Origin: Candidatus Devosia phytovorans
Lineage (GTDB): Bacteria; Pseudomonadota; Alphaproteobacteria; Rhizobiales; Devosiaceae
Assembly: GCA_029202405.1 (NCBI GenBank)
Contig: CP119312.1
Coordinates: forward strand, 3,167,001-3,231,000
DNA length: 64,000 nt
Direction of reading: 5' to 3'
Made by a program: the position numbers and the translations under genes. The notes under the pieces are model-generated. The model was not told where the DNA came from, did no database searches, and was given only the letters and a program-made list of their open reading frames with translations. Positions 25,629 through 34,035 of this stretch are shown piece after piece. How positions within the stretch are numbered: the stretch's first letter is position 1; every line of letters starts with the position of its first letter.

Positions 25629-28366
25629 AGAACGATCTCGTCGACCATCTCGAAGACGCCGCTGCCGATCCGCGCCGCGACCCGGCCGTGGTGGTCATCA
25701 TCCCGGTGTTCAAGCATTCGGGCCTGCTGGCCGAGGCCGTGGAAGCGGTGCTGGCGCAAAAGGCGCCCTTCCCGATCGCCACGGTGATCGTCGACGATGG
25801 CTGCCCCTTCCCCGAGACGGCCGAGATTGGCCAGGCCTATGCCATGGCTCATCCCAATGTGTTTTACGTCCGCAAGCCCAATGGCGGGCTGAGTTCGGCG
25901 CGCAATTATGGCATCGATTTTGCGCTGCGCAATTTCCCGGGCTTCGAGGCGATCTATCTGCTCGACGCGGACAATCGCATCACGCCCAATGCGCTGGCGA
26001 CGCTCTTCGCCTTCCTCAAGGAGCGCGGCGACATCGACTGGGTCTATCCCAATATCGACAAGTTCGGCATTGCCTGGAGCGGCAATTACACCACCGACTA
26101 TTCCCGCCTGCTGCACCTGACCTTCGACAATATCTGCGAGGCGGGGAGCCTGGTGTCGCGGCGGCTGGTGGCCTCAGGCGTGCGTTTCGACGAGACCATG
26201 AAGGCCGGCTTCGAGGATTGGGATTTCTGGCTGCAGGCGATCGGCAAGGGTTTCAGGGGCGCCAACCACCCCTATTTCGGCTTTGAATATCGTCAGCGTG
26301 CCGAGAGCATGCTGCGCGATTCCAACCGCACCCGCGAAAACATCCTCTCCTATATCCGGCAGAAGCATAAGGCGCTGTTCGAGACCGACTATCTGCTGGC
26401 GGCCGAGCATGACGAGGCGCCGCGCTATGCCCATGTCGGGGTCGGCACCTATCTCGTGGAAGCCTTCACCGATCCGCAGGCGCCGCATCGCGCCGACAAG
26501 CTGGATGAATTCGTCCGCCGCTTCTGGGCGGCCCGCAACGAGCCGGACAGTTTCGGCACGCCGCCATTCCTGTTGTGGATGAGCGACCTGCATCGCCAGG
26601 CGCTGGCGCGGTTGGGGCTGGTGCACAATATGCTCTGGCTGGGCGAGCGCCTGTCGGAACAGTATAATTTCGTCGCCATCCGCTTCGAGACCTCCAATGC
26701 CAAGTTCGAGGTCTCGGTGAAGCCGGTCACGACCGATGCGCCACTCAAGGGCAAGCTGGTCGGCTGGATGACTTCGCAGTCGATCGTCACGGCCTGTGTC
26801 GATGACAAATCCGACGACTGGGCGCGCACGCTGCGCAATGGCGTGCCGTCGCCAACGGTGGTGGAGCTGGTGATCAAGGCGCCGTTCAGCCTGGTCGAAA
26901 CCCAGGGGACGCTGCTGTCGCCGACCAATGCGCTTCTGGCCACGCTCGGCGCCTTGCGCGATTCCGACTATCACACGCAGCGTCAGCCGCAGCGCTGGAA
27001 CTGGCGCCAGCCCTATCTGCCCAATCGCAGCCGGTACTTTGAACTGTTGCGCCAGGCGCTGAGCGCCGGTGCGATCATGCCGCGCCTGCCCAGCGGGGAA
27101 AAGAAGCTGCGCATCGGCATGCTGCTGCCGGTCGCCAGCTTCGGCGGGGTGGAAAAGGTCGCCTTTGCCATGGCGCGGGTGCTGAAAGCGCGCGGCTGCG
27201 AGGTGCATCTCTTCGTGCTGGGCAAGCCGATCTACGAGCGGCACAAGGAAAATGACGGGCTGTTTGCCTCGATCAATTTCCTCGCCGCCGATTATCCCAT
27301 CTGGGGCGGCGCGCATACGTTTGCCGGCCATGAGCTGCTGATGGAAGGCGACCACAATGCCATGGCGCCGGACCTGATGGGCCTGCTGTCGGGGCTCGAT
27401 GTGGTCATCAACAACCAGGTCGCCTCGGTCAATGCCGTGCTCGGCAGCCTGCGTCGACGCGGCGTCAAGATCATCAACTATATCCATGTGCTTGACCGTA
27501 CGGCGCAAGGGCGGCATGCCGGCCACCCCTATCTCGCGCTGGCCTTCGAGCATGTCTATGACCGGATCCTGACCTGTTCGGACGAGATGGTGGAATGGCT
27601 GCACAGCATGGGCGTGCCGCAGCCCAAGCTGACGCGGATCGACAATGCGCCCAGCTATGCGCTGGCGCCATCCGAACGCGACAAGGTGCTGGAGGCGCGT
27701 CGCCAGCCCCAGGAAGAGCGGCCGCTGCGGGCGCTGTTCCTGGGGCGCTTCGACTCGCAGAAGGGCATCGAGCGGCTGCATGCCGTGGTGCGCCACACCA
27801 AGCGGCTGGGCGCCGGGATCGACTGGCGCATCGTCGGGCGCGATGTGCTCGACGCCGATGCCGGGATTTCCTGGCAGGCGCGGTTCAAGGAGACCGGCGC
27901 GCCCGTGCTGCCGCCGCTCTATGCCGCGGCGGATCTGACCAAGGCTTTCGCCTGGGCCGACGTGGTGCTGCTGCCGTCACGCTGGGAAGGCGCGCCGCTG
28001 ACCATTCTCGAAGCACAGCGGCTCGGCTGCGTGCCTATCGCCACCGATGTCGGGGCGGTCAACGAGCTGATCGAGCATGGCAAGGATGGGTTGGTCATTC
28101 CGCATGAGAATGATGGTGGGGTGATCGACGGCTTTACCCAGTCGCTGATGGCGCTGGCGAAGGACCGTGACGAGTTGACCCGGCTGTCGGACGGCGCGGC
28201 GGTGCGGGCGGCGTCGCTGGACTGGGATATCTCGGCCCAGCCGCTTTATGCGGCGCTGGCCGAGTGGTTTCCGGGCAAACTCGACTGGCGGCCGAAGCCG
28301 GCGCGCCGGCTGATCAGTATCCGCTCGGATGTGGTGGGGCGTGGGGTCAGGGAACTGGCCGGGTAG
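25625..28366 (+). CDS. Bifunctional glycosyltransferase, GT2-GT4 fusion
   Basis: 913 residues. An N-terminal GT2 (GT-A fold) domain spans about 20-260 with VVIIPVFKHSGLL, GGLSSARNYG and the metal-binding DAD at 114-116 (LLDADNRITP). A linker of about 230 residues follows. The GT4 (GT-B) domain starts near residue 493 (KLRIGMLLPVASFGGVEKVA) and carries FLGRFDSQKGIERLH and SRWEGAPLTILEAQ. Two sugars may be added in sequence by one chain. No membrane helix, so it is cytoplasmic at the inner membrane. It is the last gene of the rightward block and converges on the leftward block with a 7-nt gap. Confidence 0.9.
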   Translation: MKNDLVDHLEDAAADPRRDPAVVVIIPVFKHSGLLAEAVEAVLAQKAPFPIATVIVDDGCPFPETAEIGQAYAMAHPNVFYVRKPNGGLSSARNYGIDFALRNFPGFEAIYLLDADNRITPNALATLFAFLKERGDIDWVYPNIDKFGIAWSGNYTTDYSRLLHLTFDNICEAGSLVSRRLVASGVRFDETMKAGFEDWDFWLQAIGKGFRGANHPYFGFEYRQRAESMLRDSNRTRENILSYIRQKHKALFETDYLLAAEHDEAPRYAHVGVGTYLVEAFTDPQAPHRADKLDEFVRRFWAARNEPDSFGTPPFLLWMSDLHRQALARLGLVHNMLWLGERLSEQYNFVAIRFETSNAKFEVSVKPVTTDAPLKGKLVGWMTSQSIVTACVDDKSDDWARTLRNGVPSPTVVELVIKAPFSLVETQGTLLSPTNALLATLGALRDSDYHTQRQPQRWNWRQPYLPNRSRYFELLRQALSAGAIMPRLPSGEKKLRIGMLLPVASFGGVEKVAFAMARVLKARGCEVHLFVLGKPIYERHKENDGLFASINFLAADYPIWGGAHTFAGHELLMEGDHNAMAPDLMGLLSGLDVVINNQVASVNAVLGSLRRRGVKIINYIHVLDRTAQGRHAGHPYLALAFEHVYDRILTCSDEMVEWLHSMGVPQPKLTRIDNAPSYALAPSERDKVLEARRQPQEERPLRALFLGRFDSQKGIERLHAVVRHTKRLGAGIDWRIVGRDVLDADAGISWQARFKETGAPVLPPLYAAADLTKAFAWADVVLLPSRWEGAPLTILEAQRLGCVPIATDVGAVNELIEHGKDGLVIPHENDGGVIDGFTQSLMALAKDRDELTRLSDGAAVRAASLDWDISAQPLYAALAEWFPGKLDWRPKPARRLISIRSDVVGRGVRELAG

Positions 28367-28373
28367 TGCCGGC

Positions 28374-29615
28374 TCAGACGGCCTGGGCAGGGGCCATGCG
28401 CCCCTGCAGCAGGGACTGATAGAGCCGGCGGTGCCAATGAGCGATGGTGGCGGCATCGGTTGGCGGCACCACGCCGGCACGCATGCTGGCCCAGAGCGAG
28501 GGATCGGCAGCGCGCATGAGGGTTTCGGCGAGTGCCGCGCTGTCGCCGGCGGTGAAGGTCAGGCCATTGCGGCCATGGGCGACCTTTTCGGCCATGCCGC
28601 CGATAGCGCTGGCGATGACCGGCAGGCCCTGGCTGAAGGCCTCCTGGATGACCAGTGGCGAATTTTCCCACCAGATTGATGGCACGACGACCCAGTCAGC
28701 CCGGCGCATGAGCGCCGGCAGCGTGACGCTATCATAGGCGCCGTGCAGGGTGACGCGGGCGCCGGCTCTGTCGATCAGCGCGGCGATCTTGTTCTGGAAG
28801 TCGGCAGGCTGCAGTTCGAGATGGGCGCCGTGAATGTCAAGCGTGCTGCCCTGCCAGTCCGCGTCGGACAGGCTCGCGACGGCTTCGAGCAGGACATCGA
28901 TCCCCTTGAACGGTGTCATCTGGCCGAAGAAGGCGAAGCGGCCACGCTTTCCGGGGCGACTGTCACGGCGCGTTTGGACCGGAGCCGGCAGCGGCACGGC
29001 GTTTTCGATGGTGATGATGCGCGAGGCCGGCACGCCCCACTCCACATAGCGTTGCGCGAGGAAGGCGCTGGGGGCGATGAAGCCGTCGAGCAGCGACAGC
29101 ATGGCGCGCAGAGCGCGTTCGCGGCGGAGGAAACGGGCTGCGGTGATTTCGGGGAAACAGCTGGCGCAGTCGCTGGCGCTGGACCGCTCGCAGGCCGTGC
29201 CGTCGGTCTTCATCATCTGGCCGCGGTTGTGGCAGATGGCGATGAACTCATGCAGCGTCAAAAGGATGGTCGCGTCCGGAAAGCGCTGGCGCAGTCCGAA
29301 GAGCGCATCGGCGCCAATGCCGAGGATATGGTGCAGGTGGATGACCTGCGGCTGGAAGGCGGTGAGCTGGGTGAGCAGGTGGTCAAGCTGGCCTGGCTCC
29401 CGCTGCAGGAGGGTCAGTCCGTCGAGCCGACCCGTGGCAAAGAGTTCCCCTCCGATACCGGGGTGGGTCGGTGGCGCTGCGGCCAGATGCAAAGCCTCGA
29501 CACCATCCAGTTCTGCCAGCGCAGTGTGCAGGGTCAGCGCTGCGATTTCGGCACCACCGGGCGATAGCGCGGGATGGCCATGGGAGATGGTGGCAACCCG
29601 CATCGCCCCGGTCAT
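28374..29615 (-). CDS. GT4 glycosyltransferase with Cys4 insertion
   Basis: 413 residues, GT-B fold. N-terminal donor/acceptor domain MRVATISHGHPALSPGGAEI; C-terminal GT4 motifs FFGQMTPFKGIDVLLEAV and VVPSIWWENSPLVIQEAFSQ. Between them lies a cysteine cluster, CHNRG-x10-C-x7-C-x2-CFP, shared with the paralogue at 31949, that could bind zinc or an Fe-S cluster. It is last in the leftward glycan block and coupled by ATGA (29612-29615) to the upstream gene. Transferred sugar unknown. Confidence 0.9.
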   Translation of the reverse strand: MTGAMRVATISHGHPALSPGGAEIAALTLHTALAELDGVEALHLAAAPPTHPGIGGELFATGRLDGLTLLQREPGQLDHLLTQLTAFQPQVIHLHHILGIGADALFGLRQRFPDATILLTLHEFIAICHNRGQMMKTDGTACERSSASDCASCFPEITAARFLRRERALRAMLSLLDGFIAPSAFLAQRYVEWGVPASRIITIENAVPLPAPVQTRRDSRPGKRGRFAFFGQMTPFKGIDVLLEAVASLSDADWQGSTLDIHGAHLELQPADFQNKIAALIDRAGARVTLHGAYDSVTLPALMRRADWVVVPSIWWENSPLVIQEAFSQGLPVIASAIGGMAEKVAHGRNGLTFTAGDSAALAETLMRAADPSLWASMRAGVVPPTDAATIAHWHRRLYQSLLQGRMAPAQAV

Positions 29616-31219
29616 GCGCGGTCCGCCCGGATCTTGGCTGCAGCCGCGTCGGCGCGGCGCAGCAGGCTGGCGGATGGATGGGTGGCGCTGCCATTGAGCA
29701 TGTCGACATCGAGCGCATCGACGCGCTGCAGGCGCTGTTCCAGCGCCGCAAGCCAGGCGCGGGATTTGCTGGTGCGGTCGAGGAAGGTGCCAAGACTGTC
29801 AAAAGCATCGAGCAGAGTGTCGCGCGAGGCGAGGCAGCAATCGGCGCCGGGGTGGAGGCGGGCGCGTTCGCGCTGGCTCGATTGGGGGCCGAAGCTGGCG
29901 TGGTCGAACTGGTTGGGGACCAGCACGGATGGCCTTATCGGATGGGCGGCGGTGAGAAGCGCCAGCCAATCCATGGCATCGGGCACGATATCGCAGGCGA
30001 GCAGGCACAGGCGCTCGGCTTGCGCCGCCAGCACGCCCAGCGCCAGGGCATCGACATGGTCGGCGATGGCCTCGCCAAAGACCAGCGTCACCCTGAGGCC
30101 GAAGAAGTCAGAGCGTTGCAGGATGTCGCGCTCGCTGGCGGCCAGTTCCATGGCCGGTGCGGCGATGATGATGGGCGTGTTGCGCGAAAGCGGTTCGGCG
30201 GCCAGAGTTGCCAGATGGGTGGCGACGTCATGGGCATCGCCATGGCAACCGATAACCAGAGCGAGCGGCGCGTCGCGGTCCAGGCCTTTCCGATTTCGGC
30301 GCAGGATAACTGGGCTGGCCGGCTCGAGCCTGGCCAATACCGGCGCGACGAGCTTTTCCGCCACATCCATCGAAGATGGCAGTTCCGGATCGATGCCGTT
30401 GAGCAGGCCGGTGAGCAGGACGCGGGCATTGCCGCGGCGCGGATCGAGCGGCGCGTGCAGATTGCCCGAGGCGGTCACCAGCGTCAGATGGGGATCATCG
30501 ATGGTGTCGAGGCCCGAGACCAGCGCGGTGAAGCCGCAGTGATCGCCGCTGCCGGCATAAAGCGCGAAGCGCGGTTCCAGGCTGATGCTGGCCAGAACGT
30601 CGGCGCGGCGACGGACCAACCAGTCCTGGCTGATCGGCAGAGCCTCGGTTCCCGCCGAGAGCTCTACCTGGCGGACGAGGCCTTCCGGATCGAAGAGCCA
30701 GCCGCTGACCAGCATGGCGCCGCCGTCGAGCGCCACGCAATCATCCACGCCCAGCCGGATCGGCAGCGGCGACGTGGCTATACTGTCTGTGCCGTCATAG
30801 CGCGACGCTGCCTCGGCCAGAGGCGCGCTGTCGTGCTGCGGGCGGGGCCGCGTGGCGCGCAAGCGGGCGCTGGCCTGCCGCTCGTCGAGCAGCAGGCGCT
30901 GTTTATAAAGACCAAGGCCGGTGCCGGCGCTGAGCTGGATGGCGAGCACCGCTTCGGCAAGGATCGGCGCATCGAGTTCGAGCAGGCCGGCAAAGCCGGT
31001 GTCGGGACCGACGTCAGGGCGGTCCGACCAGGCGGCGAACCAGCGGGCTTCCACAGCGCGGTCAGCGGTGACGACCAGAATGATCGCCCCCTGCCCCGCC
31101 TGCTCTTTCGCCCAGCCGCCGACGAAGAGTTCGGTGGCGCCGAGCTGGCCGATGGACTCGATCAGTCCGACCATGGCCGGGGCAGAGGGGCGGCTGTGGA
31201 GCGGGGTGGCACCGGCCAT
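29612..31219 (-). CDS. Degenerate GT-A-like protein with a GW beta module
   Basis: 535 residues from the ATG at 31219 (MAGATPLHSRPSAPAMVGL); the frame stays open upstream across the neighbouring gene, but that is shadow. The N-terminal part (about 15-110) is of unknown fold. A middle beta module (about 165-235) carries MLVSGWLFDPEG, like the SGW-x2-DP module of the GT2 at 34032. The C-terminal part resembles a GT2 domain: RLCLLACDIVPDAMDWLALL lines up with LVLLNSDVIPTENGWVGELI of that protein, keeping one Asp of the DxD-type site. It may be an inactive or altered glycosyltransferase. Confidence 0.7.
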   Translation of the reverse strand: MAGATPLHSRPSAPAMVGLIESIGQLGATELFVGGWAKEQAGQGAIILVVTADRAVEARWFAAWSDRPDVGPDTGFAGLLELDAPILAEAVLAIQLSAGTGLGLYKQRLLLDERQASARLRATRPRPQHDSAPLAEAASRYDGTDSIATSPLPIRLGVDDCVALDGGAMLVSGWLFDPEGLVRQVELSAGTEALPISQDWLVRRRADVLASISLEPRFALYAGSGDHCGFTALVSGLDTIDDPHLTLVTASGNLHAPLDPRRGNARVLLTGLLNGIDPELPSSMDVAEKLVAPVLARLEPASPVILRRNRKGLDRDAPLALVIGCHGDAHDVATHLATLAAEPLSRNTPIIIAAPAMELAASERDILQRSDFFGLRVTLVFGEAIADHVDALALGVLAAQAERLCLLACDIVPDAMDWLALLTAAHPIRPSVLVPNQFDHASFGPQSSQRERARLHPGADCCLASRDTLLDAFDSLGTFLDRTSKSRAWLAALEQRLQRVDALDVDMLNGSATHPSASLLRRADAAAAKIRADRA

Positions 31220-31223
31220 GATG

Positions 31224-31952
31224 CTATTTGAGGAACATGACGAGGACGGCGCCGGTGACGAAGCCCAGCATGGTGGCCAGCATGATGACCAGCGGCTTGA
31301 CCTCGCTGCTGCCCACTTTCTGCAAGGTTTTGAGGCTCCGATCGAAGCCACCCAGGGTGACATCAAAGCGCGACAGGAACACTTCCAGCGAGGTGACGCG
31401 GGTGGCGAGGTCGGATTGCGCCGATGCCACCTGGCTGACGGCGAGGCCGATCTGCCCCTCCTCTCCCGCCAGGGCATCGATGCGGGTGGTCATCTCGCGC
31501 TGGCCGAACTGGGTCTGGCGCTGGGCGGCGATCAGCAGTTCCATGCGCTCCAGCACGCGGGCCAGAGGCACGGCAACGGCGGCCTCGGCGGCGCGTTCGT
31601 CGCTGCTGGGAATGCGCAGGGTGATCGCCTCGGCATCGGACGCCACAGCGCGGATCGAAAGACGCTGCAAAAGGTCCGGCAAGTTGTCGTCGACCTGGAT
31701 GTCGAAGGCGTAGGAGCCGTCGCCGATGCCGTTGCGGCGCAGGTCGACGCGGGCGCGATCGGCCGTTGCCGTGGCGATGACGCGACCATCATAGATGGCC
31801 TCGATGGTCAGCCGTTCAGTGGGGCGTTCGGCGTGCCAGGCCCAGCCGAAGACATGGCCGGCATCGATGGCGTCGACGCGCCCCTGCATGCGCTGCAGGA
31901 CGGGCGTGGTTGCGGTGGTTGGCGTCGGCGCCACTATGGCTTCGCTCATCAT
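31224..31952 (-). CDS. GWAW-module protein with a C-terminal membrane anchor
   Basis: 242 residues. An N-terminal module of about 65 residues has GRVDAIDAGHVFGWAWHAER and GIGDGSYAFDI, a pattern seen in polysaccharide-assembly proteins. A long helical, probably coiled-coil stretch (about 125-210) follows, and one membrane helix ends the chain (VIMLATMLGFVTGAVLVMFL). This tail-anchored layout suggests a membrane organiser for the soluble glycosyltransferases in the same operon (inference). It overlaps the upstream GT4 gene by ATGA and is followed 4 nt later by the degenerate GT gene. Confidence 0.75.
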   Translation of the reverse strand: MMSEAIVAPTPTTATTPVLQRMQGRVDAIDAGHVFGWAWHAERPTERLTIEAIYDGRVIATATADRARVDLRRNGIGDGSYAFDIQVDDNLPDLLQRLSIRAVASDAEAITLRIPSSDERAAEAAVAVPLARVLERMELLIAAQRQTQFGQREMTTRIDALAGEEGQIGLAVSQVASAQSDLATRVTSLEVFLSRFDVTLGGFDRSLKTLQKVGSSEVKPLVIMLATMLGFVTGAVLVMFLK

Positions 31953-33199
31953 GCGACCTCGTAAAGCATGGGACGATTGGCGGCGAAGAGCGCGAGATGC
32001 TCGGCGGCGCAGTCGTCGATGGTGCGTTGCTTGGGAATGGCGGCGGCGAGCCTCGTGTGCAGGCCCGGCTCCTCGATGGCGCGGCGCATGACGCGGGCCA
32101 GGTCGATGGGATCATTGGGCTGAGCATGGAGGCCCGTGACTTCATGATGGACCATTTCCGCCATGCCGCCAATGCCGCTGGTGATCACCGGGCGGCGATG
32201 CTGGAAGGCTTCCTGAATCACCAGAGGGGCATTTTCCCACCAGATCGAGGGTACGATGGCCCAGTGCACCGCTGCCATCAGCGCGGGAATGCGATCGCGG
32301 CCATAGGGGCCGATGCGGACAAGATTGCCGCCGAGATCTTCCGACAAGCGGTCAAGTTTTTCTGTGAAGGCGGGGCTTTGATATGGGGCACCACCGTGGA
32401 CGCGGAGTTCGAAATCGAGGCCGCTGTCGCGCAGGATCTTTGCCGCCTCAAGCAGGCCATCGACGCCCTTGAAGGGGTTGAGATTGCCGAAATAGCCAAA
32501 TGTCGTGCGGACGCGGTTGAGCAGCGTGGGCGCCTCGGCCACTGCCGGGCGGGCATTGTGCAGCACGGTGATGCGATCGGGCGGCAGGCCCCATTCGACA
32601 TAGCGGTCGCGCAGGAACTGGCTGGGTGCGATGAAGCGATCCACGGCCTTGAGCAGGGTTTTGAGGTTCCGCTCGCGCAGCAGGAAGCGGTCTGCGCCGA
32701 TATCAGGGAAACAGGCATTGCAGGCCGAAGGGCTGGCCGTGGTGCAATGCTCGTTGGTGCGGTTGCGCAGCATCAACCCGTCGCGATGGCAGATCGGGTA
32801 GTAGTCGTGCAGCGTCAGGACGATCTCGGCCTTGGGCAGGACGCGGCGCGCCACGAACGGCAGTTCAGCGCCGGCCAGCAGCAGGTGGTGCAGATGCACG
32901 ACGTCGGGACGGTAGTCGGCCAGCAGCCGCGCCATGTCCTGCATGGTGCCATAGCTGTCGGTCTGGCTCATGTAGAAGCGGTCGAAATGGCCCGCCCAGA
33001 GCACGACCTCGTCACCCGAAGGGCCTATGGTCTGAAAGCTGGTGCCCGGGCGCTGCTTGCGGTGCAGATCATTGGTGGCGGCCACAAACAGCGCTTCGGC
33101 GCCCTGGCGCTTGTAGGCATGGAACAGGTCGTGGGCGAAGATTTCAGTGCCGCCGGGATGGAGCGCGGGATGGTTGTGGGCGAGGACGAGCACGCGCAT
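31949..33199 (-). CDS. GT4 glycosyltransferase with Cys4 insertion (paralogue)
   Basis: 416 residues from the ATG at 33199 (MRVLVLAHNHPALHPGGTEI), set by a one-base TGATG junction with the methyltransferase gene. GT-B fold with GYFGNLNPFKGVDGLLEAA and IVPSIWWENAPLVIQEAFQH, closely matching the protein at 28374. It carries the same cysteine cluster (CHRDG-x11-C-x7-C-x2-CFP). Two paralogues in one operon suggest two related linkages in a repeating unit. Confidence 0.9.
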   Translation of the reverse strand: MRVLVLAHNHPALHPGGTEIFAHDLFHAYKRQGAEALFVAATNDLHRKQRPGTSFQTIGPSGDEVVLWAGHFDRFYMSQTDSYGTMQDMARLLADYRPDVVHLHHLLLAGAELPFVARRVLPKAEIVLTLHDYYPICHRDGLMLRNRTNEHCTTASPSACNACFPDIGADRFLLRERNLKTLLKAVDRFIAPSQFLRDRYVEWGLPPDRITVLHNARPAVAEAPTLLNRVRTTFGYFGNLNPFKGVDGLLEAAKILRDSGLDFELRVHGGAPYQSPAFTEKLDRLSEDLGGNLVRIGPYGRDRIPALMAAVHWAIVPSIWWENAPLVIQEAFQHRRPVITSGIGGMAEMVHHEVTGLHAQPNDPIDLARVMRRAIEEPGLHTRLAAAIPKQRTIDDCAAEHLALFAANRPMLYEVA

Positions 33200-34035
33200 C
33201 AGCTGGCCTTTCCTGGCTTGGTGGCAACCAGAATGTCCTGAAAATGGGCCGCCGGCGTGCCGCGCCAATGGCCGAGACTTGTGGTCTCCACCTGGAGCCC
33301 TGCCGCCACCAGCACCTGTTTCAGCCAGTTATCGTCATACGCGACAGCGCCAAAGGATGGCGCCGATGCATCGACATACCAGTCGGGGCCCGTTTCGGTG
33401 CGAGCGAAAGGATAGGGCCGGTCGGGGCGCGTCGCCGCCATGGCCACGTCATCCATGATGAAGCTCGTCACCATGAAGCGCCCGCCGGGCGCCAGCACAC
33501 GCGCTACTTCGCGGGCATAGACTTCCACTTCATTGGGCGGCAAATGCGTCACCACCGAGACCATGAAGGCAAAGTCCACGCTGTTGTCGCCGACCGGCAG
33601 GATCAGCGATTCCCCGCGCAGCAGTCCGTTGGGATTGTAGATGTCATGGGCGATGTCGAGGTGGCGGAAGCGGAAGTTGGGATAGGCCGGAGTGATGGCG
33701 CGCTGCGACCAGGCAATCCCCTCGCGCACGGGGTCGAGGCCGAGATAGCTGGCTTCGGAGTTGAGATATTGCGTCAGCGGGACGGCGAGACGGCCGAGGC
33801 CGCTACCGATATCGAGTACGCGATGCTGGGGCAGCACGCCGCCGATGATCACGAGATGGGCGAGGAATTCGGCACCGATGGCGCGGAAGTCGCCGTCGCC
33901 GACAAAGACGCTGTCCGGTTCGGGCGCCGGCAGGAAGCGGTTGTTCTGCACCGAACGGACGAGCCATTCGAGTTCGAGGGCACTGATGGTGGCGGCCTCG
34001 CTGGATGCGCGGGTGGGAAAGGCCAGGGCCGTCAT
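33199..34035 (-). CDS. Class I SAM-dependent methyltransferase
   Basis: 278 residues. SAM-binding motif I is VLDIGSGLGRLAVPL (about 73-87), with the acidic strand-2 end YLGLDPV and motif II/III around VDFAFMVSVVTHLPP and VLAPGGRFMVTSF. No membrane helix. It sits between glycosyltransferase genes in an overlapping operon (ATGA with the GT2 upstream, TGATG with the GT4 downstream), so it most likely methylates a sugar or a chain end, a common way to stop glycan elongation (inference). Confidence 0.88.
   Translation of the reverse strand: MTALAFPTRASSEAATISALELEWLVRSVQNNRFLPAPEPDSVFVGDGDFRAIGAEFLAHLVIIGGVLPQHRVLDIGSGLGRLAVPLTQYLNSEASYLGLDPVREGIAWSQRAITPAYPNFRFRHLDIAHDIYNPNGLLRGESLILPVGDNSVDFAFMVSVVTHLPPNEVEVYAREVARVLAPGGRFMVTSFIMDDVAMAATRPDRPYPFARTETGPDWYVDASAPSFGAVAYDDNWLKQVLVAAGLQVETTSLGHWRGTPAAHFQDILVATKPGKAS

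Noticed and set aside
26174..27796. 540-codon frame on the minus strand inside the GT2-GT4 gene
   Set aside because: Translation is rich in Arg/His/Gln with no fold signal; the plus-strand frame has two recognisable glycosyltransferase domains.
29471..31231. 586-codon plus-strand frame across the degenerate GT gene
   Set aside because: No ribosome site, low-complexity translation and no motif; the minus frame is coupled to its neighbours by 4-nt junctions.
31220..31477. N-terminal extension of the gene at 29612 into the upstream gene
   Set aside because: It translates to Ser/Arg/Pro-rich shadow sequence inside the GWAW-module gene; the ATG at 31219 gives a compact operon junction.
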